A stretch of DNA of 35,698 nucleotides, taken from an uncultured Rhodospirillaceae bacterium. Its GTDB lineage: Bacteria; Pseudomonadota; Alphaproteobacteria; SP197. Shown piece by piece: positions 1-8,208 of this stretch. Each line of letters begins with the position of its first letter. Within the stretch, counting starts at the first letter, position 1. The position numbers and the translations under genes are program-made. The stretch covers positions 1 through 35,698 of the forward strand of contig CALGGB010000011.1 in the NCBI GenBank assembly GCA_937880925.1, written 5' to 3'. The notes under the pieces are model-generated. The model saw nothing but the letters and a program-made list of their open reading frames with translations, was not told the DNA's origin and did not search any database.

Positions 1-408
1 GAGCAGGCGATCGCCTCGGGCGAGATCGCTGCGGCCTATTCCTGGAACCAGTCCTATGTGCAGCTTCAGCAGCAGGGCATTCCGGTGGGTTACATGGTGC
101 CCAAGGAGGGCGTCTTCGCCTGGGGCTCGGGTTTCATCATCCACAAGGATGCAACCGATCTCGACGCCGTCTACAGCTACATCGACGCCTGGATCTCGCC
201 GGAGTCCGGCGCCTGGCTGATCGACAACTACGGCTACGGCAGCGCCAATCTGGCGGCCTATGACCTGCTCAGCCCGGAGCGACTGGCGGAACTGGGCTTT
301 GCCGATCCCGAGGCGCTGATCGCCAACACGATCTTCTTCCCGGCCATGGAGCCGGACTACGAAGCCAAGTACGAGACGCTCTACCAGGACGTCCGCGCGG
401 GCGCCTGA
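1..408 (+). CDS. ABC transporter periplasmic solute-binding protein, polyamine (PotD/PotF) type, C-terminal part
   Basis: The reading frame is open from base 1, so the gene starts before the window; the ORF-track start at 58 is only an internal Met. The 135 visible residues end in a TGA at 406-408. The fragment has the character of the C-terminal lobe of PotD/PotF-family periplasmic binding proteins: 'AAAYSWNQSY', then 'YMVPKEGVFAWGSGFIIHKDA' shortened here to its core 'PKEGVFAWGSGF', a helix rich in Trp/Tyr and a closing 'FFPAMEPDYEAKYETLYQDV'. Such proteins bind putrescine, spermidine or a related cationic amine and deliver it to an inner-membrane permease. The permease and ATPase genes would lie outside the window. 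The exact ligand cannot be read from this part. A strong intrinsic terminator follows, so this is the last gene of its transcript. Confidence 0.8.
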   Translation, partial: EQAIASGEIAAAYSWNQSYVQLQQQGIPVGYMVPKEGVFAWGSGFIIHKDATDLDAVYSYIDAWISPESGAWLIDNYGYGSANLAAYDLLSPERLAELGFADPEALIANTIFFPAMEPDYEAKYETLYQDVRAGA

Positions 409-434
409 CGGAGAGCCAAGACGCGTGAGCCTGG

Positions 435-464
435 GCCGGCGGGGGCGACTCCGCCGGCCTTTTT
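435..464 (+). terminator. Rho-independent terminator after the solute-binding protein gene
   Basis: Perfect 8-bp G+C stem (GCCGGCGG, 435-442; CCGCCGGC, 451-458) with an 8-nt loop, followed by CTTTTTC. It lies 27 bases after the stop codon of the solute-binding protein gene, the classical layout of an intrinsic terminator. Confidence 0.9.
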
Positions 465-503
465 CACGGGCCCGTCCTTGCCGATTGCATCCGTTGTACA
501 GAG

Positions 504-531
504 CCCCGATAACAGCCTTTCACCATCGGGG
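504..531 (+). promoter_or_regulatory. Leader hairpin that overlaps the ribosome binding site of the EamA gene
   Basis: CCCCGAT (504-510) can pair with ATCGGGG (525-531) across a 14-nt loop. The right arm contains most of the G-rich Shine-Dalgarno stretch GGGGGA (528-533) that serves the GTG start at 540. If it folds in the mRNA it would mask the ribosome binding site. The pairing is seen in the sequence; any regulatory role is inference. Confidence 0.35.
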
Positions 532-539
532 GATGGCCT

Positions 540-1406
540 GTGTCCGATCACGCCAAGGGGCTGCTGCTGACGTCGCTGGGCGTGCTGGTCATCGTGCCCG
601 ATGCACTGCTGATCCGCCTGATCGAAGTCGATTCCTGGACGCTGGCATTCTGGCGCGGCCTGCTCTCGGCCGTTGGCCTGGCCATCGGCCTTGCCCTGAT
701 CTACCGCGGCCGGTTCCTGGCCATGATGCTGGGTATCGGCGCCATGGGCCTGCTGATCGGCGCGCTGTTCGGCCTGGGCACCGTCACCTTCGTCTGGGCG
801 ATCACGCACACCACGGCGGCCAACACCCTGCTCATCGTCTCCACGGGCAGCATGTTCGGGGCGCTGTTCTCCTGGCTGCTGATGCGCGAGAAGCTGGCGC
901 GGCGCACCCTGATCGCCATGATCGGTACCCTTGTCGGCCTGCTGGTGCTGGTCGCGGGCGATCTCGGCGGCGGGCGCTGGGACGGCGACCTTTCGGCCCT
1001 GGCAACCGCCGCGCTGGCAGGCCTCACCTTTACGCTCATCCGCAAGCATTCAGGCATCGACATGGTGCCGGCGCTGATCTTCGGCGGCATCGTCACCGCG
1101 CTGGTCGCCCTGCCCTTCTCTGCGCCGGCCATGGTGCTGGAGGAAGATGTCGTGCTGCTGGCCGTGATGGGCCTGGCGATGATTCCGCTCGCCTTTGCCC
1201 TGCAGTTCGTCGGCGCGCGCTACATTCCCGCCGCCGAGGTCAGCCTGCTGATCCTGCTGGAGGCGGTGCTCGCCCCGCTGCTGCTGTGGCTGGTGCTGGC
1301 CGAACATCCCGGCCCCACGGCCCTGCCGGGTGGCGCCATCGTGCTGGCCTCACTCGGCCTCAATGCCGCCTGGGGCCTGCGGCGCAGTCCTCGCCTGCTC
1401 AGGTGA
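540..1406 (+). CDS. EamA-family (DMT superfamily) permease
   Basis: A 288-residue inner-membrane protein made almost entirely of hydrophobic helices, matching the ten-helix, two-repeat EamA design. Features include an early 'DSWTLAFWRGLL' between helices 1 and 2, 'HTTAANTLLIVSTGSMFGALFSW' around helices 3-4 with the polar 'MREKLARRT' loop after it, and in the second half 'RYIPAAEVSLLILLEAVLAPLL' followed by 'LAEHPGPTALPGG', the usual repeat 2 signature. These carriers export or import small metabolites such as amino acids; the substrate cannot be deduced. The start is GTG at 540, with GGGGGA just upstream. The 3' end overlaps the convergent kynureninase gene by 8 bp. A second EamA gene lies at 18971-19879. 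Confidence 0.88.
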   Translation: MSDHAKGLLLTSLGVLVIVPDALLIRLIEVDSWTLAFWRGLLSAVGLAIGLALIYRGRFLAMMLGIGAMGLLIGALFGLGTVTFVWAITHTTAANTLLIVSTGSMFGALFSWLLMREKLARRTLIAMIGTLVGLLVLVAGDLGGGRWDGDLSALATAALAGLTFTLIRKHSGIDMVPALIFGGIVTALVALPFSAPAMVLEEDVVLLAVMGLAMIPLAFALQFVGARYIPAAEVSLLILLEAVLAPLLLWLVLAEHPGPTALPGGAIVLASLGLNAAWGLRRSPRLLR

Positions 1407-2640
1407 CAGCCGGGCGGTTGGCATAGGCGGGCGTTTCCCAGGCCCCTGTTTCCATCACCTTGCGCATGACCTCGACCGCGTTCCACACGTCCGCGAAGCC
1501 GATGTAAAGCGGTGCGAAACCAAAGCGCAGGATATCGGGTGCGCGGAAATCGCCGACCACGCCGCGGTCGATCATGGCGCGCACGATGGCGTAACCCTTT
1601 GCATGGCGGAAGGAGACCTGGCTGCCGCGTTGTTCGGCATCACGGGGGGCCGCCAGCTTCAGTCCGTGTCCCGCACAGCGTTCCTCGACCAAGGCAACGA
1701 ACAGATCGGTAAGCGCCATGCTCTTTTGCCGCACCACCGCCAGATCGACGCCCTCAAAGGCATCAAGCGCCGCGACCAGCGCGCGCATGGAAAGGATCGG
1801 CTGGGTGCCGGTCAGCATGGCGGCGATGCCGGCTGCCGGTGTGTAGCCGCTGGCAAAGGCAAAGGGTTCGGCATGGCTCCACCAGCCGGTCAGCGGCTGG
1901 ACCAGGTCGCCATGATGGGCGCGGGCGGCATAGAGGAAGCCCGGCGCCCCGGGCCCGCCGTTGAGATACTTGTAGGTGCAGCCCACGGCAAAATCGGCGG
2001 AGCAGTCGGACAACGCGATCGGCATGATGCCGGCGCTGTGACAGAGATCCCAGAGGATCACTGCGCCCGCGGCATGGGCACACTCGGTGAGTGCCGCCAT
2101 GTCGCGCAGGGCCCCGGTGCGGTAATCGACCTGATTGACCAGCACGACAGCGGTATCGCCGTCGATCAGTTCCTCCAGGGTCTCGCCGTCGCGCCCCTGG
2201 AGCCGCGTCACCAGACCGGGCCGCGCCGCCGCCACGCCCGAGGCGATATAGAGATCGGTCGGGAAGCCGGCCTGTTCGGCGACCAGGACATGACGGTCCG
2301 GCTGCAAGGCCAGCGCGGCATGCAGGCACTTGTAGAGGTTGATCGAAACGGTGTCGCAGACCAGCACCTCATCGTCGCCGGCACCGATCAGCGGCGCCAG
2401 CCGCGCGCCCAGGGTGCGGGGCAAGGCAAACCAGCCTGCCGTGTTCCAGCTTGCGATCAGATCAACCGCCCATTCATCGGCGATCGCGCGCTGGAGTTCG
2501 GAGAACACGGCAACCGGCGCCGGCCCCAGTGAGTTGCCGTCGAGATAGATGAGGCCATCGGGAAGATGGAAGCGCTCGCGCACCGCCGCCAGCGGATCGG
2601 CGGCATCACGCGCCAGAATCTCCGGCGGCGGCGGCACCAT
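1399..2640 (-). CDS. kynU: Kynureninase
   Basis: 413 residues, the normal size of bacterial kynureninase, a PLP enzyme that hydrolyses kynurenine (or 3-hydroxykynurenine) to anthranilate (or 3-hydroxyanthranilate) and alanine. Fold type I landmarks are present: N-terminal 'IYLDGNSLGP' near residue 31, 'DTVSINLYKCL' near 96, the PLP-ring Asp in 'LWDLCHSAG' (D198), and the Schiff-base lysine in 'CTYKYLNGGPG' (K224), which is diagnostic for the family. The ATG lies only 4 bp after the stop of the upstream dehydrogenase gene, so the two are probably translationally coupled. The partners expected for tryptophan breakdown (tryptophan dioxygenase, kynurenine formamidase) are absent here. The last 8 bp overlap the convergent EamA gene. 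Confidence 0.93.
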   Translation of the reverse strand: MVPPPPEILARDAADPLAAVRERFHLPDGLIYLDGNSLGPAPVAVFSELQRAIADEWAVDLIASWNTAGWFALPRTLGARLAPLIGAGDDEVLVCDTVSINLYKCLHAALALQPDRHVLVAEQAGFPTDLYIASGVAAARPGLVTRLQGRDGETLEELIDGDTAVVLVNQVDYRTGALRDMAALTECAHAAGAVILWDLCHSAGIMPIALSDCSADFAVGCTYKYLNGGPGAPGFLYAARAHHGDLVQPLTGWWSHAEPFAFASGYTPAAGIAAMLTGTQPILSMRALVAALDAFEGVDLAVVRQKSMALTDLFVALVEERCAGHGLKLAAPRDAEQRGSQVSFRHAKGYAIVRAMIDRGVVGDFRAPDILRFGFAPLYIGFADVWNAVEVMRKVMETGAWETPAYANRPAVT

Positions 2641-2644
2641 GGCG

Positions 2645-3559
2645 TCAGGCCGGGTCGAGCCGTGCCGGGAAACCGGGCGCGCGCAGGTCGGTCTTCAGGG
2701 CATCCTCGAGCAGTTTCACGATCTGGGTCGACTGAGCGTTGCCACCGTATTCCTGGCGGCCACGCCAGAATATCTGCTCGACATGGCTGGCGATCTCCAG
2801 GGGCACGCCGAACTCCTTGCCCATGTCGTGGGCAAAGCCCAGGTTCTTGCAGGCAAGGTCCATGGTGAAGGCGACATCGTAGCTGCCGTTGAGGATGAGC
2901 TGGCCCTCGGTCTCATGGACGAAGCTGTTGCCCGAGGAGGCCTTGATCGCCTCCCAGGACTGGGCGAGGTCGAGGCCACCGCGCTTGGCCAGCATCAGGG
3001 CCTCGCCGCAGGCCACCAGATTGATGAAGGCCAGCATATTGGTGATGACCTTGATCACCGATGCGCTGCCCAGCGGACCCATGTGCAGGATCTGGCCGCC
3101 CATGGCCTGGAAGGCCGGCAGGTGGGCATCGAACAGCGCCTTGTCGCCACCGACCAGCACGGTGATCTCGCCCGCAGCAGCGCGGTGGACGCCGCCGGTC
3201 ACCGGGGCTTCCAGCATGGAAACGCCCTTGGTCTGGGCCAGCTTGACCAGCCGCTCGACGTCGTGGCGGTCGCTGGTCGACATATCGATCCAGACGAGAC
3301 CCTTCTTCGCGCCCTCCAGAACACCGTTCTTGCCAGCGACCACCGCATCGACCGCCGCCGGGGACGGCAGGCAGGTGATGACCGCATCACAGGCGGCTGC
3401 GACAGCGGCGGGTGTCTCTGCCCAGTCGGCACCCTTGGCCATCAGATCGGCCGCAGCTTCGGGGTGGAGGTCGTTGACGACAACATCGAAGCCCTCGCGC
3501 ACGAGGCTGCCGGCGAGGAAGGCGCCGAGATTGCCGAGGCCGATGAATCCGTAGCGCAT
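2645..3559 (-). CDS. NAD(P)-dependent 3-hydroxyisobutyrate-dehydrogenase-family oxidoreductase
   Basis: 304 residues, a typical length for beta-hydroxyacid dehydrogenases of the 3-hydroxyisobutyrate / tartronate semialdehyde reductase family. The N-terminal Rossmann fold begins at once with 'YGFIGLGNLG' (residues 3-12). The substrate-binding motif 'APVTGGVHRAAAG' lies at 118-130, and the catalytic Lys-x3-Asn pair is seen as K170 and N174 in 'SVIKVITNML'. The C-terminal all-helical domain is complete. The family oxidises 3-hydroxy acids or reduces semialdehydes; the actual substrate is unknown. A good Shine-Dalgarno (AAGGAG) stands 9 bases before the ATG. It is the middle gene of a minus-strand unit: enolase-superfamily gene, this gene, then kynU. 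A role in sugar-acid or hydroxy-acid catabolism next to the dehydratase-like gene is plausible inference. Confidence 0.88.
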   Translation of the reverse strand: MRYGFIGLGNLGAFLAGSLVREGFDVVVNDLHPEAAADLMAKGADWAETPAAVAAACDAVITCLPSPAAVDAVVAGKNGVLEGAKKGLVWIDMSTSDRHDVERLVKLAQTKGVSMLEAPVTGGVHRAAAGEITVLVGGDKALFDAHLPAFQAMGGQILHMGPLGSASVIKVITNMLAFINLVACGEALMLAKRGGLDLAQSWEAIKASSGNSFVHETEGQLILNGSYDVAFTMDLACKNLGFAHDMGKEFGVPLEIASHVEQIFWRGRQEYGGNAQSTQIVKLLEDALKTDLRAPGFPARLDPA

Positions 3560-3635
3560 GATGGTGGGCTCCTTGATTGGGAATTCTGTCTCTCTCTGTC
3601 ACCTCCGGCCTGACCGGACCATGACAATGGAGGGT

Positions 3636-4829
3636 TCAGTCGAAATCCGCGGGGTGGTCGCTCATTTCCAGATGCAGCGCGGTGCCGGTATAGGGATTGG
3701 CTTCGGCGACCTCCTCGTTGAGTTCAACGCCAAGGCCCGGCTCGGGCGAGGGAATGACAAAGCCGTCTTCCCACCGCATGGGCTTCTTGAGGATTTCGCT
3801 GTGGAAACCGCCCCACTGCTGGATGCTCTCCAGGATCAGGAAGTTGGGGGTGCATGCCGCAAGTGCGGCATTGGCTGCACCCTCGATGGGGCCGCAATAG
3901 AGGTGCGGTGCAATCTGGGCGTAGTGCGCCTCGGCCATGCCGGCAATCTTCTTGGCCTCCAGCAGGCCGCCGACGCGGCCGAGCGCCATCTGCAGGATGC
4001 TCGCCGCGCCGCTCGCCAGAACCCGGGCGAACTCGTACTTGGTCGCCAGGCGTTCGCCCGTGGCGATGGGTATCGAGGTGCCGCGCGCCACCTTGGCCAT
4101 CTCCTCGGGCATCTCGGGTGGTGTAGGCTCCTCGAACCACAGGGGATCGTAGGGTTCCAGCTTCCTGGCCAGGCGAATGGCGCCCGCAGGGGTGAACTGG
4201 CCGTGGGTGCCAAAGAGCAGATCGGCCTTGGTGCCGACCGCCTCGCGCAGTTTCTTCACGAAGGTCTCGGAAAGCTCCAGGCGCTCCAGCGAGGGCTGAC
4301 GCGGATCGAAGGCCGAGAACGGGCCGGCCGGATCGAACTTCACGGCGGTGAAACCCTGGGAGACGTACTTGGCGGCGCGCTCGGCAGATAGATCGGGATC
4401 CTCATAGACGTTCGTCGTGTCGCCGTCCTCGGGATAGATATAGGTGTAGGAACGCAGCCGTTCATGCACCTTGCCGCCGAGAAGTTCATAAACCGGCTTG
4501 TCGACCGCCTTGCCGATGATGTCCCAGCAGGCCATCTCCAGGCCCGAGAGCACGGCGATGAGCGAGAGTTCCGGGCGCTGGCTGAAGCCGCTGCCATAGA
4601 CGTTGCGCCACATGGTCTCGATGCGGAACGGGTCCTTGCCGATGACATGGCGCACGGCAACATCCTCGGTCATGGCAGCCACGATGTGCGGCGAGAAGGT
4701 GGCGGTATAGACCTCGCCATAGCCGACGATGCCGTTGTCGGTGGTGAGTTTGAGGAAGACAAAATAGTTGCCGCCGAAATGCGGCGGCGGATTGCCCACC
4801 ACAAAGGTCTTGATGTCGGTGATCTTCAC
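3636..4829 (-). CDS. Enolase-superfamily protein, mandelate racemase / galactonate dehydratase-like, with altered metal site
   Basis: 397 residues with an N-terminal capping domain (about 1-125) and a TIM barrel, as in D-galactonate-dehydratase-type members of the mandelate racemase group. Spacing matches E. coli galactonate dehydratase (Asp183, His185, Glu209, Glu235, His285): here the equivalents are G207, H209, E233 ('WFEEP'), E259 ('TGERLA') and H309 ('APHL'). Thus the second and third metal ligands and both histidines are kept, but the first metal ligand Asp is Gly in 'FGTHGQF', and the Asp that normally pairs with the last His falls on Ala in 'QMALGRVGG'. This alignment was done by eye. 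The start is GTG at 4829 with GGGAGG upstream. It is the first gene of the minus-strand unit that continues with the dehydrogenase and kynureninase. The family dehydrates sugar acids; the substrate here is unknown. Confidence 0.82.
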   Translation of the reverse strand: MKITDIKTFVVGNPPPHFGGNYFVFLKLTTDNGIVGYGEVYTATFSPHIVAAMTEDVAVRHVIGKDPFRIETMWRNVYGSGFSQRPELSLIAVLSGLEMACWDIIGKAVDKPVYELLGGKVHERLRSYTYIYPEDGDTTNVYEDPDLSAERAAKYVSQGFTAVKFDPAGPFSAFDPRQPSLERLELSETFVKKLREAVGTKADLLFGTHGQFTPAGAIRLARKLEPYDPLWFEEPTPPEMPEEMAKVARGTSIPIATGERLATKYEFARVLASGAASILQMALGRVGGLLEAKKIAGMAEAHYAQIAPHLYCGPIEGAANAALAACTPNFLILESIQQWGGFHSEILKKPMRWEDGFVIPSPEPGLGVELNEEVAEANPYTGTALHLEMSDHPADFD

Positions 4830-4953
4830 TGGCCCTGCCTCCCGGTTCGGGCGGACTCAAGCGGAAGCCGGGCCAGCGTGCAAGGGAGCAATTGCGGCAT
4901 ACCGCCCCGCCGGGCCAGACTGCGGCGGTTTCAACACAACCGGCGTCCCCTCC
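4830..4953. promoter_or_regulatory. Divergent intergenic region between the enolase-superfamily gene and Rieske oxygenase no. 1
   Basis: A 124-bp gap between two divergent genes, so it must hold promoters for at least one of them. I see no convincing -35/-10 pair, and the plus-strand gene has no clear Shine-Dalgarno before its ATG at 4954. No regulator is encoded beside it. Confidence 0.3.
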
Positions 4954-6090
4954 ATGAGCCTTTCTCCCGAACTTTGCAAAGCCCTGTCGCGGGTCACGCC
5001 GGTCATGGCGCAATCGGCGACCTTGCCGCCTGCCTGCTACACGGACCCGGCGGTCCACGAGGCCGACTGCGCCATGCTGCGGGCAAGCTGGATCGGCATC
5101 GGCCGGGCCGACCGCTGGAGCAAGCCGGGCGACTACACAGCCATGATCCTGGCGGGGGTGCCGGCGATCGTGGTGCGGGCCAGGGACGGCAGCCTGAAGG
5201 CCCATGCCAACACCTGCCGCCATCGCGGGCTGCAACTGGTGGAGGGCGAAGGCAACGTCGCGCGCTTCACCTGTCCGTTCCACGGCTGGACCTATGGCCT
5301 GGACGGGGAACTCCGCGGCGCATCCCGCATGGGCCATGCCTGTGATTTCGACACCGGCAGTTTCGGCCTGACCGGTTTCCGCACGGCCGAGCGCGGCGGC
5401 TTTGCCTTTGTCTGCATGGATGAGGCCGTGGCCGATATCGACGCCTGGCTTGGCAACTTCGGCGAGCACCATGCTCCCTGGCCGCTCGATACGCTGGTGA
5501 CAGCGCACCACCGCACCTTCGAGGTCGCCTGCAACTGGAAGCTTTTCCTGGAGGTGTTCAACGAGTGGTACCACCTGCGCTACGTTCACGGCGCGACCTT
5601 CGGCAACATCTACCAGGAGCCCGATGCCCCCGATGCCGCAACCGGGGCGACCTTCAGCCAGTTCGGCGTCACGCAGGGCACCGGCGGCCTGAAGGAAAGC
5701 GAACAGGAGGCGGCCCTGCCCACCATGCCGGGACTTTCGGGGCGCAACCGCCAGGGTGTGCGCTACACCTGGGTCTATCCCACCATCACCTTCGCGGCCG
5801 GTGTCGACGCCCTTTGGGCCTATGACGCCCAGCCGGTCAGCGCGGAGCGCTGCAGCGTCACCATGTGGGTCGCGTTCCCGCCCGAGACGGTGGCAAGTCC
5901 CGGGTTCGAGGAGAAGGCGGCGCGCTACTACGTGCGCATGGACGAGGCGCTGGACGAGGACATCGCCATGCTGGAGCGCCAGCAAAAGGGCATGACCTCA
6001 CCCTATGCCCGTCAGGGCCGGTGGTCCGAGCTGGAGCCCGGCGCGGCAAGTTTTGCAGCCTGGTATGCAGAGCGGCTGACCGCAGCCTGA
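4954..6090 (+). CDS. Rieske oxygenase alpha subunit no. 1 (ring-hydroxylating / N-demethylase superfamily)
   Basis: 378 residues. The N-terminal Rieske domain holds the 2Fe-2S ligands C88, H90 ('CRHRG') and C107, H110 ('CPFHGW'). The C-terminal catalytic domain carries the mononuclear-iron histidines H207 and H212 in 'EWYHLRYVH', with D336 ('DEDIAM') as the likely third ligand. The residue that links Rieske cluster and iron across the subunit interface is E204, where most family members have Asp; carnitine monooxygenase CntA also uses Glu. Electrons must come from a reductase that is not encoded here. The ORF track begins at 4768, but that extension runs antisense through the neighbouring gene; the Met at 4954 gives the normal family N-terminus. 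The substrate is unknown; the Glu variant hints at a small amine rather than an aromatic ring. A strong hairpin follows the stop. Confidence 0.87.
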   Translation: MSLSPELCKALSRVTPVMAQSATLPPACYTDPAVHEADCAMLRASWIGIGRADRWSKPGDYTAMILAGVPAIVVRARDGSLKAHANTCRHRGLQLVEGEGNVARFTCPFHGWTYGLDGELRGASRMGHACDFDTGSFGLTGFRTAERGGFAFVCMDEAVADIDAWLGNFGEHHAPWPLDTLVTAHHRTFEVACNWKLFLEVFNEWYHLRYVHGATFGNIYQEPDAPDAATGATFSQFGVTQGTGGLKESEQEAALPTMPGLSGRNRQGVRYTWVYPTITFAAGVDALWAYDAQPVSAERCSVTMWVAFPPETVASPGFEEKAARYYVRMDEALDEDIAMLERQQKGMTSPYARQGRWSELEPGAASFAAWYAERLTAA

Positions 6091-6101
6091 AATACCAAAC
6101 A

Positions 6102-6136
6102 CAAACGGCCCATGGCGCGATGCCATGGGCCGTTTG
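6102..6136. terminator. Bidirectional hairpin terminator between convergent genes
   Basis: A perfect 15-bp inverted repeat (CAAACGGCCCATGGC, 6102-6116; its complement 6122-6136) with a 5-nt loop, placed between the stops of Rieske oxygenase no. 1 (plus) and the RNA helicase (minus). The minus-strand transcript continues into a T-rich stretch (TGTTTGGTATTT), so it fits termination of the helicase mRNA best; there is no U-tract on the plus side. Confidence 0.7.
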
Positions 6137-6184
6137 CAGCTTCAGGCCAGCCCGGCGCCATGATGGCGTCAGGCTGATGTTCGA

Positions 6185-7510
<1,326 letters not shown>

Positions 7511-7574
7511 TGGGAATCCATACGTGTGCACGGCGCGCCGGCGTGGTGCCGCGTGCGGTGCGAGGGAATTGGAA

Positions 7575-7594
7575 GACGGACCGGAGGGTCCGTC
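7575..7594 (-). promoter_or_regulatory. Hairpin in the infA-rhlE gap (possible attenuator or processing site)
   Basis: Perfect 8-bp stem GACGGACC / GGTCCGTC with a 4-nt loop, 22 bases after the infA stop codon on the minus strand and followed by TTCCAATTCCC. The lack of a U-run argues against a full terminator; partial termination, an mRNA-stabilising end for infA or a processing site would fit. The rest of the 106-bp gap shows no clear promoter. Confidence 0.4.
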
Positions 7595-7616
7595 CATTGT
7601 CAGCGGGAGGTGGTGC

Positions 7617-7895
7617 CTAGCGGCGCCGGTTGCGGGGCGACTGACGGCCGGTACCCATGCGGGGAACGGCGTTTTCGTCCTTGTGCCGGAAGTTGATGCG
7701 CGCTTTGGTCAGGTCGTAAGGCGTCATCTCGAGCGTCACGCGGTCGCCGGTCAGCACGCGAATGCGCGCCTTCCTCATGCGGCCGGAGGTGTACGCCATC
7801 ACCTCATGACCATTGTCCAGGACAACGCGGAAATGCGCGTCCGGCAGGACCTCGGTCACGACGCCTTCGGTTTCAATCAGGTCTTCTTTCGACAT
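7617..7895 (-). CDS. infA: Translation initiation factor IF-1 with a C-terminal extension
   Basis: 92 residues from the ATG at 7895, which has GGAG 8 bases upstream. The first 72 residues are a complete IF-1 S1/OB-fold domain: '[20 protein letters not shown]', '[15 protein letters not shown]' and '[20 protein letters not shown]' are family hallmarks. IF-1 binds the ribosomal A site in the 30S initiation complex. The standard protein ends at about residue 72; here 20 more residues follow, '[20 protein letters not shown]', basic and probably unstructured. It may be a second, accessory IF-1 linked to the neighbouring RhlE helicase; I cannot see from the window whether another infA exists. The ORF-track start at 7946 adds 17 residues without a ribosome binding site and is rejected. 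Confidence 0.93.
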   Translation of the reverse strand: MSKEDLIETEGVVTEVLPDAHFRVVLDNGHEVMAYTSGRMRKARIRVLTGDRVTLEMTPYDLTKARINFRHKDENAVPRMGTGRQSPRNRRR

Positions 7896-8208
7896 GTGTT
7901 CTCCACGATCGTTCGCGCGCCCGGTGTCGCCATTGATGGCGCACAACCCGGACGGGCCCGATCGCAGGATTGGTTCTATGCCGACGATCCGTCAGGCCAG
8001 CAGGCCGCTCGGCATGTTCACAGGCCATGTTGGCCTGTCCATCCGTATTCAGCCTCCAACGAAGAATGCATGCGATCTCTAGGGGTCGCAGTTGCAGCGT
8101 CTGGCAAAGCGGAACTCAGATGCCGCCTATGTGGTCGTTAACCGTAACAAAAGCAAGCCTTTTCGCCGCGGTGGCCACGGTGCAGGCATCCGGGGCACAC
8201 TCACCATC
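7896..8208. promoter_or_regulatory. 313-bp divergent intergenic region with an inverted repeat (infA / methyltransferase)
   Basis: This gap separates infA (minus) from the methyltransferase (plus) and should hold both promoters and the infA 5' leader. The clearest structure is an inverted repeat ACAGGCCA-TGT-TGGCCTGT at 8020-8038, with further CAGGCC copies at 7993-7998 and 8001-8006. It could be an operator or a leader hairpin. An A+T-richer stretch (GTTAACCGTAACAAAAGC, about 8137-8154) is the best place for a promoter. I see no convincing gene in the gap; the short ORFs there lack ribosome binding sites and family character. Confidence 0.4.
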
